Positions 44,631-52,580 of a DNA stretch of 52,580 nt are shown here, one piece after another (within the stretch, counting starts at the first letter, position 1; each line of letters starts with the position of its first letter). Position numbers and translations under genes: made by a program. The stretch is from Deltaproteobacteria bacterium. GTDB lineage: Bacteria > Desulfobacterota > DSM-4660 > Desulfatiglandales > HGW-15. Below the pieces are notes generated by a model. That model ran no database searches. It worked only from the letters and a program-made list of their open reading frames with translations, and was not told the origin of the DNA. The stretch covers positions 1-52,580 of the forward strand of contig JAFGGA010000051.1 of assembly GCA_016930835.1 (NCBI GenBank), read 5' to 3'.

Positions 44631-47600
44631 TGTTTCTTTCCAATGCATCCGTAAAACGGCCCATTGCCATGGGTTGCCTGATCATCGCTCTGACGATTCT
44701 CGAGTTCAACGCGTCACGGAAATTGGGATTGGAGCTTATGCCCAAGACGGACATGCCTTATATTACGGTCACGACCGTCTACCCGGGTGCTACCCCTTTG
44801 GAGATCGAAACGGATATCGCCAAGCCCATAGAGGATCAAATGGTCACCATTGAAGGCCTGAAACACGTCAGCTCTTCCTGCATGGAGAATGTATGTCTAA
44901 CCTTCCTGGAATTCAACCTGGACGTGGACGTGGACATTGCTTCCACAGACGTACGAGAAAAATTGGATCTTATTCGTGCGAAATTTCCGGAAAACGCCGA
45001 AGATCCGAAGATACTCAAATATGATATCAATGCCAAGCCCATCATACAGCTTGCCCTGACCGGTGATCTGCCCATTGAAGAGATCTATGACTACGCGCAT
45101 AATACACTCCGGGATCGCCTCACGGTAATCTCGGGCGTGGCGGATGTCACACTGATCGGAGGATCCCGGAAGGAGGTCCAAGTGTTGCTGAACAGGGAAG
45201 AGCTCGCTGCCCGGGGACTCACCAGCATGAATCTGGTGGAGACCCTTCGCCAGGGTATCCGGACCATCCCCGCGGGCCGCGTCCGGGAAAAAGGGATGGA
45301 ATACGCCGTCAAATTTGATGCGGACCTCTCACGTATCGAGGATATAGGCGACCTGGAAGTCTCCAATACAGAAGGACAGACATGGTATATCAGGGATTTG
45401 GGCCGTGTGGTCATGGGGACGGAGGAAATCAGACAAGTCGCCAAGATAGACGGTAAAGGTTGTGTCGCCATCAAGGTCGTAAAAAAGGCGGACGCCAATG
45501 CCGTTAAGGTGGTCAATGATGTTAAGGCCGCCATTCAATACATCCAGAAATCACTTCCGGGGGGCATGGAACTCATTTGGGTGACGGACGACGGCACATT
45601 TATCGAAGCCACCGTCAACAGTGCATGGGTCAATGTGGCCCAGGGTGTCGGCCTCACGGCCTTGATACTCTTTCTTTTTCTATATAATTTCAGGTCCCTT
45701 ATGGTTGTGGCCGTGACCATGCCCCTTACCATTATTATCGGCCTTTCCATTATGAATATCCTGGATTTCACTCTCAACACGGTCACCCTATTGGCCATAG
45801 GCATGTCCGTGGGCATCCTGGTCACCAATTCCATCGTGATCCTGGAGGCCATCGTGAAAAAGCTGGATCAGGGTGAAGCTCCCAAATCGGCGGCGCGGAT
45901 TGGTACCAGCGAGGCCGCCATAGCCGTCCTCGCCAGTGTGGGAACCAATGTGGTGGTGCTGTTTCCCATTGCCTTCATGGGTGGCCTTATCGGTCGTTTT
46001 ATCATGCACTTTGCCATAACCATGATTATCATGACCGCCATCTCTTTACTTGTCTCGTTCACCCTTACCCCCCTCCTGTGCTCTATCCTCTTAAGCCCCA
46101 AGGAAAATAACTCCCGGTCCCTCTTGGCCAGGATGGAACGGGGGTGGAATAGGGTATTCAACCGGACAATATCCGTTTATGGGTCTATTCTTACCTTTCT
46201 GGAACGTCATAGATGGTCCGCTATGATGCTGCTTGTGGCCGTGGCCCTGCTGCTGCTCCATTCCCTGTTTGTGGCCGGTAGACTGGGATCGACACTGGCA
46301 GCAGAACCGGATCAAGGTGAGATATTCATCAAACTGGAGTTCCCCACTAGATATAACCTGGACCAGACCCAAAAAATGGTCCATGAGGCCGAGGGCATGC
46401 TCAGGGACCTGCCCCACCTCAGGCACACCATGAGCATTATCGGAAAAGTGGACAGTCTGCTGGGCCAGGCCTCGGAAGGGATTTACCTGGCCCAGATCCT
46501 CTTGAAATTTACCGAACGAATCAATCGGCATATCACGCTAAATGATCTCATGAATAGGGTCAGGGATCGCCTCACATCCCTTCCGGATGCGATAGCAACC
46601 GTAAGCATTCCTTCTATTTTGGGCGGACAGGCTTCAGGTCTTGAACTTGAGATCTCCGGCCAGGACTTTGACACCCTAAATCAGCTTGTCCTCAGGGCCA
46701 GGGACCTTTCGGAAGGGATACCCGGCATTATTGACCAGGATACAAGCGTGAGAGAAGGGAAGCCGGAACTCAGGATCATACCCAACCGGGAGATCCTGGC
46801 CGATCTGCAATCATCCGCCATAGGACTCGGTATCATATTAAGGGCCAATCTGGAGGGGATGGAAGCCGCTACTTTTAAGCAAAACGCGAGAAATTATGAT
46901 ATCATCGTTAAGATGGAGGAAGTGAAGGGAAAAGATCAGGTTGCGCAATTCATGTTCCCTGGAAGGCCGGGATTGCCTATCCTTTTGACCAACCTCGGTA
47001 AGGTCGAGGAAACCGTCTCTCCCGTGCAGGTCACCCGTGTCGACAAACAACGTGTCGCCAAGCTTTACGCCAATCTAGAATCAGGCAAACCCCTCGGGAC
47101 CGCCGTCAATGAGCTTTCAATGCTATTGAAAGAAAAGGGGGAATTTTCCCCTGGGTATGGCTTCAGGTTCGCAGGGACTTATGAAGCCTTACAGGAATCA
47201 CAGGGAGAGATATTTGAGGCCGCGATCATCGCCCTTATTCTGGTCATTCTCACCCTTTCGGCCATTATGGAGTCTTTCAGACAACCCGTCGTGATTATGG
47301 TCACGGTTCCCCTCTCGCTGATCGGTATATTTTACGGCCTTGCGGTTGCGGGCAAAAGCATCGAGATCTTTGTCCTTATGGGAAGCGTCATGCTCATCGG
47401 GATCGTGGTCAACAATGCCATCCTGATCATGGACCAATTCAATACGCTGCTCCGGAACGGAGTCCCACGGCACCAGGCCATGGTCCAGGCCGCCTGTGAG
47501 CGCTTTCGCCCCATCGTGATGATCACCCTGGCTGCGGTCCTGGGCATGCTCCCCTTAGCGATCGGGCAAGGGATCGGGGCGGAATTGCGAAACGCCTGCG

Positions 47601-47725
47601 GTATCGCCTCCATGGGGGGCATATTCGTATCGGGTTTGCTTGCGATCTTTGTCGTTCCGGTTATGTATAATCTCTTCACCAGGCGCGGTTCTTTTCCATC
47701 GAAGGAGACCATGAATATTTTATAG
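44630..47725 (+). CDS. RND-family efflux transporter, inner membrane pump
   Basis: A 1031-residue pump of the AcrB/MexB/HAE1-like family with 12 helices and two large periplasmic loops (about 35-335 and 560-860). The opening FLSNASVKRPIAMGCLIIAL, the segment KLGLELMPKTDMPYITV and the helix-4 region LLAIGMSVGILVTNSIVILE are clear. In AcrB the equivalent of VTNSIVILE is VDDAIVVVE; the two proton-relay aspartates (Asp407, Asp408) appear to be Thr-Asn here. Helix 10 reads IGIVVNNAILIMD, with Asn where AcrB has Lys940. Coupling may differ from the standard proton antiport. The substrate is unknown. Confidence 0.9.
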   Translation: MFLSNASVKRPIAMGCLIIALTILEFNASRKLGLELMPKTDMPYITVTTVYPGATPLEIETDIAKPIEDQMVTIEGLKHVSSSCMENVCLTFLEFNLDVDVDIASTDVREKLDLIRAKFPENAEDPKILKYDINAKPIIQLALTGDLPIEEIYDYAHNTLRDRLTVISGVADVTLIGGSRKEVQVLLNREELAARGLTSMNLVETLRQGIRTIPAGRVREKGMEYAVKFDADLSRIEDIGDLEVSNTEGQTWYIRDLGRVVMGTEEIRQVAKIDGKGCVAIKVVKKADANAVKVVNDVKAAIQYIQKSLPGGMELIWVTDDGTFIEATVNSAWVNVAQGVGLTALILFLFLYNFRSLMVVAVTMPLTIIIGLSIMNILDFTLNTVTLLAIGMSVGILVTNSIVILEAIVKKLDQGEAPKSAARIGTSEAAIAVLASVGTNVVVLFPIAFMGGLIGRFIMHFAITMIIMTAISLLVSFTLTPLLCSILLSPKENNSRSLLARMERGWNRVFNRTISVYGSILTFLERHRWSAMMLLVAVALLLLHSLFVAGRLGSTLAAEPDQGEIFIKLEFPTRYNLDQTQKMVHEAEGMLRDLPHLRHTMSIIGKVDSLLGQASEGIYLAQILLKFTERINRHITLNDLMNRVRDRLTSLPDAIATVSIPSILGGQASGLELEISGQDFDTLNQLVLRARDLSEGIPGIIDQDTSVREGKPELRIIPNREILADLQSSAIGLGIILRANLEGMEAATFKQNARNYDIIVKMEEVKGKDQVAQFMFPGRPGLPILLTNLGKVEETVSPVQVTRVDKQRVAKLYANLESGKPLGTAVNELSMLLKEKGEFSPGYGFRFAGTYEALQESQGEIFEAAIIALILVILTLSAIMESFRQPVVIMVTVPLSLIGIFYGLAVAGKSIEIFVLMGSVMLIGIVVNNAILIMDQFNTLLRNGVPRHQAMVQAACERFRPIVMITLAAVLGMLPLAIGQGIGAELRNACGIASMGGIFVSGLLAIFVVPVMYNLFTRRGSFPSKETMNIL

Positions 47726-47734
47726 GAGAACAAA

Positions 47735-48280
47735 ATGGAACGGCAACAGACACCATCAAAAGAATCAAAAACAGTGCACGAGAAATGGTTTGACCAGCGG
47801 GATGACCTTACCGGCGAATATAAATGGGGTGATATGGGGCAGGGAATTTGCGCCTTGCTTTTTTTTGGGGTATGGATAACCGATTCATTTGTTTTTCACT
47901 ATAGCACACGACTTAATGAAATGGTGCCAGAACTGATAAGAATACTGACAGGCCTTGTTATTTTGTGTTCATCCGCTTATTTGGCGTGGTCCGGTCTGAA
48001 GACGGTGTTTCATGAAGTGAGAGAAACACCCACCGTTATCCGAAAGGGAATATTCAGGATCGTGCGGCACCCTATCTATTTGAGTGAGGTCCTGCTATAT
48101 CTGGGGCTCTTTATCATTAGCATGTCCATAGCAGCGTGTGTGGTATGGATCGGCGCCGTGATTTTTTTATACTACCTGTCACGATACGAAGAGAAACTGT
48201 TGCTCAATCGTTTTGGTGAGGATTATAAAGCATACATGAATGAGGTCGGTATGTGGCTGCCGCGAATCAAAAGAGGATGA
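47735..48280 (+). CDS. ICMT/PEMT-family methyltransferase-like membrane protein
   Basis: A 181-residue membrane protein with about four helices and the SAM-binding family motif FRIVRHPIYLSEVLLYLG followed by YEEKLLLNRFGEDYKAYMNE. It is a paralogue of the protein at 36358-36897. It is 9 bases after the RND pump gene with AGGAGA before its ATG, so it is the last gene of the efflux operon. Methylation of a pump substrate, or of a membrane lipid, is possible but unproven. Confidence 0.83.
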   Translation: MERQQTPSKESKTVHEKWFDQRDDLTGEYKWGDMGQGICALLFFGVWITDSFVFHYSTRLNEMVPELIRILTGLVILCSSAYLAWSGLKTVFHEVRETPTVIRKGIFRIVRHPIYLSEVLLYLGLFIISMSIAACVVWIGAVIFLYYLSRYEEKLLLNRFGEDYKAYMNEVGMWLPRIKRG

Positions 48281-48310
48281 CCGCTATCCATAAATCGGGA
48301 TGTCTGATCA

Positions 48311-48579
48311 TCATCCGTTGATTTCCACGGTCACATGGGAAAGATCAGGTATATGGCACAGATGGCTCTTTAGCTCTCTTGCGCTTTGATCTTCTTCCGA
48401 TCGTAGCGAAATAATAGCACTGTAATGACCAGGCCCCACACGCCATACATGCAAATCCTGGATGGCGGTGCCACATCATCTTCCAATGCCTCCCTTTTCT
48501 GCCAATAGTAACATTCGTGAATATCATGATATCCCAAGAGAGCCATATTTACACGTCCATATGAAACGGTGATTAGCAA
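48311..48579 (-). pseudogene. C-terminal remnant of a CDF-family Co/Ni efflux transporter (DmeF-like)
   Basis: From 48466 to 48311 the minus strand reads AIQDLHVWRVGPGHYSAIIS and ends ELKSHLCHIP, DLSHVTVEING, stop. This is the cytoplasmic C-terminal domain of DmeF-type cation diffusion facilitators, with the DLHVWRVGPGHY signature. The upstream part continues in another frame (CYYWQKREALEDD), so there is a frameshift near 48470. The membrane domain is missing. It is a relic of a divalent-metal exporter. Confidence 0.8.
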
Positions 48580-48834
48580 ATAAAGGTAAACGGATCTAAT
48601 ATACCGGATTGATTAGGTTTTAAATTATTCATTCATCAAAGGCGGTTGCGGATAAAGGGGAAGAATATTTTTTATTGACTTCCATAATAGAATATTATAC
48701 TCCAGAATAGCCTTCCAGAAGGATAATGGGCGGACAAGCGGCATGCTGTGACTATTTCTTATTGGTGGGTAGCTCTCCAGTATCTTTCCGCATCATGATA
48801 CTCAATTTTTCGTCAAATATAAGGAAGTATTGTT

Positions 48835-49620
48835 ATGGATTATCGATTTTTTAGGTCTTTGAAGATTTGGGGTCTGATTCGCTTTGCACTATCTGTTTTC
48901 GTCATTTTTCTTGGAACGTTGGGTACGGCCGGGGCTGAGGATCTCTTTATGTATTGCGGGGCCGGCCTCCGGCAGCCGATTGATGAGTTGTTGGAAGCTT
49001 ACAAGCAACAAACAGGGATAAATGTTGCAGTCGAATTCGGAGGAGCCGGTCAAATGCTGACCCGTTACAAGGCCACCGGTAAAGGGGACTTGTTTTTGCC
49101 CGGTTCCCATTTTTATGTAGAGCAATTAAAGAAGAACAACCAGGTCATCTTTTCAAAACAGGTCGTACTGCACACACCGGTTTTCGCCGTCAATAAGAAG
49201 ATGGGCAATCAGATAAAAACCTTTGATGATCTGGCCGTTCCAGGTGTTCGTGTCGGTCTGGGAGATCCCAAGGCAATGGCCCTGGGACGAACCGCGGAGG
49301 ATATCCTGATAAATTCGGGGATTAAAGATGCCATACTCAAAAATACCATTGTCCGCGCAGCCACGGTAAAACAACTGACCCTCTATGTGGTCAAAGGGGA
49401 TGTGGATGCAGCCATCATCGCCAGGGCCGATGCCTTCCAAAACAAGGAGAGCCTGACTTACTTTGATATCGATCCGACTTGGTATACCCCTGAAATAGTG
49501 ACTGTGGCGGCATTGAAAACCGCATCCGATCCCGCGGCGGCCCGAAAATTGGCGGAATATCTCGGGTCCTTCTATGCGGTCGAGATCTTCGGTAGATACG
49601 GCTTTCTGCCGGCCCCATAA
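48835..49620 (+). CDS. modA: Molybdate ABC transporter substrate-binding protein
   Basis: A 261-residue periplasmic binding protein. A signal peptide of about 34 residues ends TAGAEDLFMYCGAGL; the mature protein begins in the ModA/Wtp pattern with MYCGAGLRQPIDELL, then FGGAGQMLTRYKATGKGDLF, VVLHTPVFAVNKK, and later AAIIARADAFQNKE. These match the group of ModA-like binders for molybdate or tungstate. It is separated from the permease gene by a 400-base repeat region, so expression may be partly uncoupled. It would supply Mo or W for the molybdopterin enzyme found at 32-35 kb. Confidence 0.85.
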   Translation: MDYRFFRSLKIWGLIRFALSVFVIFLGTLGTAGAEDLFMYCGAGLRQPIDELLEAYKQQTGINVAVEFGGAGQMLTRYKATGKGDLFLPGSHFYVEQLKKNNQVIFSKQVVLHTPVFAVNKKMGNQIKTFDDLAVPGVRVGLGDPKAMALGRTAEDILINSGIKDAILKNTIVRAATVKQLTLYVVKGDVDAAIIARADAFQNKESLTYFDIDPTWYTPEIVTVAALKTASDPAAARKLAEYLGSFYAVEIFGRYGFLPAP

Positions 49621-49675
49621 AATAAACACAAAAAAGGTAACAATTTAGATCTTTTCAAAACCCCAACATTGATGC

Positions 49676-49851
49676 ACTCGTAAAAAGTCGGGAAACACGC
49701 GTTTTTGTCATTCCGGCCTGCCTGTGCGTGTCCGTGCGCAGACAGGCGAAGGCATGAATCCAGTCTTTTCAGATAGTTACATGGGATCTGGACCCCGGCT
49801 GCAGTCTATCCCGTACTTGATACGGGACCGGGGTGACGACTTTTTACGAGT
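49676..49851. mobile_element. MITE-like 176-bp element
   Basis: Perfect 15-bp terminal inverted repeats ACTCGTAAAAAGTCG (49676-49690) and CGACTTTTTACGAGT (49837-49851) bound a non-coding element. The interior holds smaller palindromes: the imperfect arms CTGCCTGTGCGTG/CGTGCGCAGACAG at 49729-49744 and CCCGTACTTGATACGGG at 49810-49826. It lies between modA and modB. A solo end occurs at 109-129. Confidence 0.6.
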
Positions 49852-49862
49852 ATGTCAACATT

Positions 49863-49970
49863 GGATTCCGCGATCAAGTCGCGGAATGACGGGCAGAAAC
49901 CAGAAATGACAAGTTACGGTTCCGTAACCGAGAACTATATTGGTCATTCCGCGACTTGATCGCGGAATCC
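49863..49970. repeat. 108-bp cruciform-forming inverted repeat
   Basis: The 28-base arms 49863-49890 and 49943-49970 are perfect reverse complements. Each arm is itself nearly palindromic (ATTCCGCGATCAAGTCGCGGAAT). The loop between them contains a further palindrome, TTACGG-TT-CCGTAA (49914-49927). It is directly adjacent to the MITE-like element and fills the rest of the modA-modB gap. It could slow or terminate transcription between modA and modB. Confidence 0.65.
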
Positions 49971-50026
49971 ATGAATTTGACCAAAGTTTTTCAAAAATTT
50001 AAAATCATACCCAAAAAGGTGTCCCA

Positions 50027-50842
50027 TTGAACAGGCTTGACCGGTTATTGACCATTCCATTAATCTTTTTCAGTTTGATTGTCATCGGGGTTCTGTTGGC
50101 CCTGATGACCCAGGTTTCCCCTGCCGAATTATGGGCGTCGATGTTTCACCCGGAGACTCTCTATGCTCTCCGGTTTTCGCTTACAACCGCCTGCGGCGCA
50201 ATGGCGACGGCAATATGTTTAGGCGTTACAGCGGCCTATTTCATGGCGCGCAGGAATTTTCCAGGCAAAGGCCTCCTCGAAACCCTGCTTGACCTGCCGT
50301 TGGTCATGCCACCGCTTGTGACCGGGGTCGGGCTGTTATTTCTCTTCGGTAAGGATCTATTGGGCGGACCCTTATCCGAACTGGGGCTCCATATTGTTCT
50401 GACACCCTGGGGGGCTGTGATGGCGCAGGCCTTTATCGCCACGCCGATCGTGATGCGCAGTTCTCAAGCGGCCTTTGCCTCCGTGGACAGAGGCTATGAA
50501 GAGGCTGCCGCGGCCTTGGGGATGCCCCCACTGAAAGTGTTTTTTCAGATCAATATTCCCCTGGCCGGCCGAAGCCTTATTTCAGGAATCATTCTTGCCT
50601 GGGCGCGAACCATGGGGGAATTCGGCGGGACCCTCATGGTGGCAGGCGCGACCCGGTTCAGGACTGAAACACTCCCTATAGCCGTTTATCTTAATATTTC
50701 AAGCGGTGAGATTGGAATCGCCGTCTCCTGCGCGCTGGTGTTGATGGGTGCGGCATTTATCCTCTTATTGGCTACCCGCATGATAAACCTGCCAATTGGC
50801 CATGATAACAAGGGAGGGGCACAATGGCCGCTCTCGAGATGA
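50027..50842 (+). CDS. modB: Molybdate ABC transporter permease
   Basis: A 271-residue permease of the ModB/CysT group with about five or six helices. The EAA loop is present as EEAAAALGMPPLKVFFQINI followed by WARTMGEFGGTLMVAG, the segment that docks with the ATPase. The start is TTG at 50027 (MNRLDRLLTIPLIFF) with a weak AAGGT upstream. It overlaps modC by 19 bases. With modA and modC it would import molybdate or tungstate. Confidence 0.87.
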   Translation: MNRLDRLLTIPLIFFSLIVIGVLLALMTQVSPAELWASMFHPETLYALRFSLTTACGAMATAICLGVTAAYFMARRNFPGKGLLETLLDLPLVMPPLVTGVGLLFLFGKDLLGGPLSELGLHIVLTPWGAVMAQAFIATPIVMRSSQAAFASVDRGYEEAAAALGMPPLKVFFQINIPLAGRSLISGIILAWARTMGEFGGTLMVAGATRFRTETLPIAVYLNISSGEIGIAVSCALVLMGAAFILLLATRMINLPIGHDNKGGAQWPLSR

Positions 50843-51882
50843 TCGGTGTTAAAAATCGATTTGTATGTCCAGGCCATTTCCATGTTGACGATGGTGATAT
50901 CTGCGCAATTGTCGGGCCTTCCGGTTCCGGTAAAACAAGCCTTCTGAGAATCCTCGTCGGACTGGACGCGCATGAAGGCCGGGTTCTAGTGGATCAGGAG
51001 GAGATCCAGATGCTTGCGCCTCATCGGCGCGCGATCGGTTTCGTGAGCCAGGATCTGCATCTTTTCCCCCATTTGACATTAGAGGGGAATCTGTTTCTGG
51101 CCATGCAGCGTTCGAACCTAAGCCGCTCTCAGAAACATCGAAAGGCCAGGGAATTGATGGGGTTGCTACGCATCACGCATCTGAGCGGCAGGAAGCCCGG
51201 AACCTTCAGTGGTGGGGAAAAGCAGCGAGTGGCCCTCGCCAGGGTTCTCGCCTCATCTCCGCGGATCTTGCTCCTGGATGAACCATTCAGCAAACTCGAT
51301 TTCCGGACCGTGCGTTATCTTCGGGAGGAGTTTAAGGCTCTTCAGAAAGAAGTCGGGCTGACCACGATCCTTGTCACACATGACCTTGAAGAAGCAGGCG
51401 ACCTGGCAAAGACCATATGGGTTATGCGATCCGGTTCTTTGACGGCCTCGTCCACCCCTTTGACCTTGGAAGGGGATGACCAAAATCATGTCGATACATT
51501 CTTGGAAACCCCCAATGTCCTATCCTGCCGGATACTGAAGGTTTTTAGGAATGGCCTGGTCCAAGCCAAATGGGCAGGCGGCATCATCCTGATTCCGGAT
51601 GAAGGGGAGCCTTTTTCGCATTTCACCATAGGACCCGGGGCCATTGAAATCGGGATGAGCCCACCGCGGGGTCCCCGGATCAACCGGTTTAAAGGGGTTG
51701 TCGGGGAGGTGGAAACAGGCGATGATGCGGCCTTGGTTACGCTTGATGTAAACAGAGTAAACGTGAGGGTGGAGGTCTCTCGTGAGAAATGGCATCAACT
51801 TGGCTTGTCGCCCGGTCAAAAGGTGCATGGTTATTTCCGATTGCGTGCTTTAAAGGGATATGTTAGATATCCGCAATCTTAG
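50824..51882 (+). CDS. modC: Molybdate ABC transporter ATP-binding protein
   Basis: A 352-residue ABC ATPase: Walker A GPSGSGKTSLL, signature FSGGEKQRVALA, Walker B ILLLDEPFSKLD, H-loop LVTHDLEEA. The C-terminal 120 residues resemble the TOBE/MOP region that binds oxyanions and regulates ModC (VVGEVETGDDAALVTLDVN). The N-terminal ABC domain is somewhat shorter between strand 1 and Walker A than in other ModC proteins. It is the last gene of modBC, 8 bases upstream of the PadR gene. Confidence 0.87.
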   Translation: MAALEMIGVKNRFVCPGHFHVDDGDICAIVGPSGSGKTSLLRILVGLDAHEGRVLVDQEEIQMLAPHRRAIGFVSQDLHLFPHLTLEGNLFLAMQRSNLSRSQKHRKARELMGLLRITHLSGRKPGTFSGGEKQRVALARVLASSPRILLLDEPFSKLDFRTVRYLREEFKALQKEVGLTTILVTHDLEEAGDLAKTIWVMRSGSLTASSTPLTLEGDDQNHVDTFLETPNVLSCRILKVFRNGLVQAKWAGGIILIPDEGEPFSHFTIGPGAIEIGMSPPRGPRINRFKGVVGEVETGDDAALVTLDVNRVNVRVEVSREKWHQLGLSPGQKVHGYFRLRALKGYVRYPQS

Positions 51883-51890
51883 GATATGTT

Positions 51891-52421
51891 ATGGCACCAC
51901 AATCTTTCACGGAATATATTATTCTCGGCGCCCTTATGTCCGGCGCGAAGCATGGGTATGAAATCATGCAGTTTCTGGGCTCCGCTCTCGAAGCCGCCTG
52001 GCGGCCAAGCACAAGCCAGCTCTACGTGTTATTAAAAAGGCTGGAAAATACGAAATTGATTGAATCCCATACTGAAAGTCAGGAGACCCGTCCTTCAAAA
52101 CGGGTGCTGAATCTCACTACGGCAGGGCGGGAGACCTTTCTGGAGTGGTTGAATACCCCCGTTGAACATGTCAGGGATTTCAGGATGGAATTTTTAGGCA
52201 AGATGTTTTTCTTTGATTTTCTCTCTTTATCAGGAGCCGGAGATCTCGTTGAAAAACAGATCCGAATTCTTGAAAAATTGGCCGAAAAAATCAGGACCCG
52301 GGTTAACAATATTGATAAGAAAGGATTCATGAATCTGGTCTATGGATATAAATTAAGAACCGTGGAAAGCCTGCTTTTATGGTTGATCCAAGAGGCCAAA
52401 CCGTTTGCCGTTAAAAAATAG
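51891..52421 (+). CDS. PadR-family transcriptional regulator
   Basis: A 176-residue PadR-type winged helix regulator. The N-terminal domain shows TEYIILGALMSGAKHGYEIM, then STSQLYVLLKRLENTKLIES and RPSKRVLNLTTAGRETFLEWL, which form the DNA-binding core. A helical C-terminal domain for dimerisation follows. It begins 8 bases after modC, so it is probably co-transcribed. No ModE is seen here; this regulator could take its place in metal- or oxyanion-dependent control, but direct evidence is lacking. Confidence 0.87.
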   Translation: MAPQSFTEYIILGALMSGAKHGYEIMQFLGSALEAAWRPSTSQLYVLLKRLENTKLIESHTESQETRPSKRVLNLTTAGRETFLEWLNTPVEHVRDFRMEFLGKMFFFDFLSLSGAGDLVEKQIRILEKLAEKIRTRVNNIDKKGFMNLVYGYKLRTVESLLLWLIQEAKPFAVKK

Positions 52422-52457
52422 ACATACCTCGATAAGAAACCTTTCTTCAGCCTGATA

Positions 52458-52580
52458 TTATACCTGAATCCTGCACCAATCATCTACTGCGGTTTGAAGC
52501 GCCTTGACGATAAAGCTTGTTTCGTGATTTTGATCCTCACCATATCGGTAATATGCCTGCGGGTCAAAATCACTCCAACT
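52458..52580 (-). CDS. 3' end of an unidentified minus-strand gene (partial)
   Basis: From the right edge the minus-strand frame reads DFDPQAYYRYGEDQNHETSF and VKALQTAVDDWCRIQV before a TAA at 52460-52458. The composition is protein-like and free of stops over 40 codons. It faces the PadR gene. I do not recognise the family from this fragment. Confidence 0.5.
   Translation of the reverse strand, partial: SWSDFDPQAYYRYGEDQNHETSFIVKALQTAVDDWCRIQV

Noticed and set aside
1-52580. CRISPR arrays, tRNA and rRNA genes, phage modules
   Set aside because: No regularly spaced direct repeats, cloverleaf sequences, rRNA segments or structural phage genes were noticed on either strand.

Overview
The window looks like a chromosomal segment of an anaerobic Desulfobacterota-type (formerly deltaproteobacterial) bacterium. 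This is inferred from gene content: a liv-type ABC operon carrying its own acyl-CoA ligase, a molybdopterin oxidoreductase with a four-cluster Fe-S partner, a DUF1858 protein, an OFA-family transporter beside acetyl-CoA synthetase, many two-component proteins and sigma-54 promoters. No rRNA, tRNA, CRISPR array or phage module was seen.

Layout. 0-1 kb: the start of a minus-strand gene and a PurO-like IMP cyclohydrolase. 1-8 kb: a minus-strand operon livG-livF-acyl-CoA ligase-livH-livM-binding protein. 8.5-11.7 kb: a large hybrid histidine kinase. 11.7-13.5 kb: gene-poor DNA with a decayed Fe-S/hydrogenase-like gene. 13.5-19.4 kb: plus-strand acs, OFA-family MFS, Na/Pi cotransporter and cysC. 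19.4-29.1 kb: two related minus-strand signalling/transport operons. 29.2-38 kb: a P-type ATPase, a Mo oxidoreductase with its Fe-S subunit, a divergent radical SAM gene, and an ECF sigma/membrane protein/methyltransferase operon. 38.3-41.4 kb: small accessory genes, one intact and one broken toxin-antitoxin pair, an integrase scrap and an inverted-repeat element. 41.5-48.3 kb: a marR-tolC-MFP-RND-methyltransferase operon in which tolC is disrupted. 48.3-52.6 kb: a CDF pseudogene, modA, a repeat-filled gap, modBC, a PadR regulator and the 3' end of a minus-strand gene.

The most interesting part is 19.4-29.1 kb. Two operons each encode a DASS-family anion transporter, a Cache-type membrane histidine kinase and a receiver-only response regulator. 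The first also has a REC-CBS protein and an unlisted 44-residue membrane protein. Each operon is preceded by a good sigma-54 promoter (TGGCATG-N4-TTGCC). About 115 bp upstream of each promoter lies the palindrome TTTTACA-N3-TGTAAAA, where an enhancer-binding protein would be expected to bind. No sigma-54 activator is encoded in the window and the local response regulators have no DNA-binding domain. The likely picture is two paralogous sensing/uptake modules co-regulated by a factor encoded elsewhere.

All functions are read from sequence motifs and family knowledge; no database search was run.
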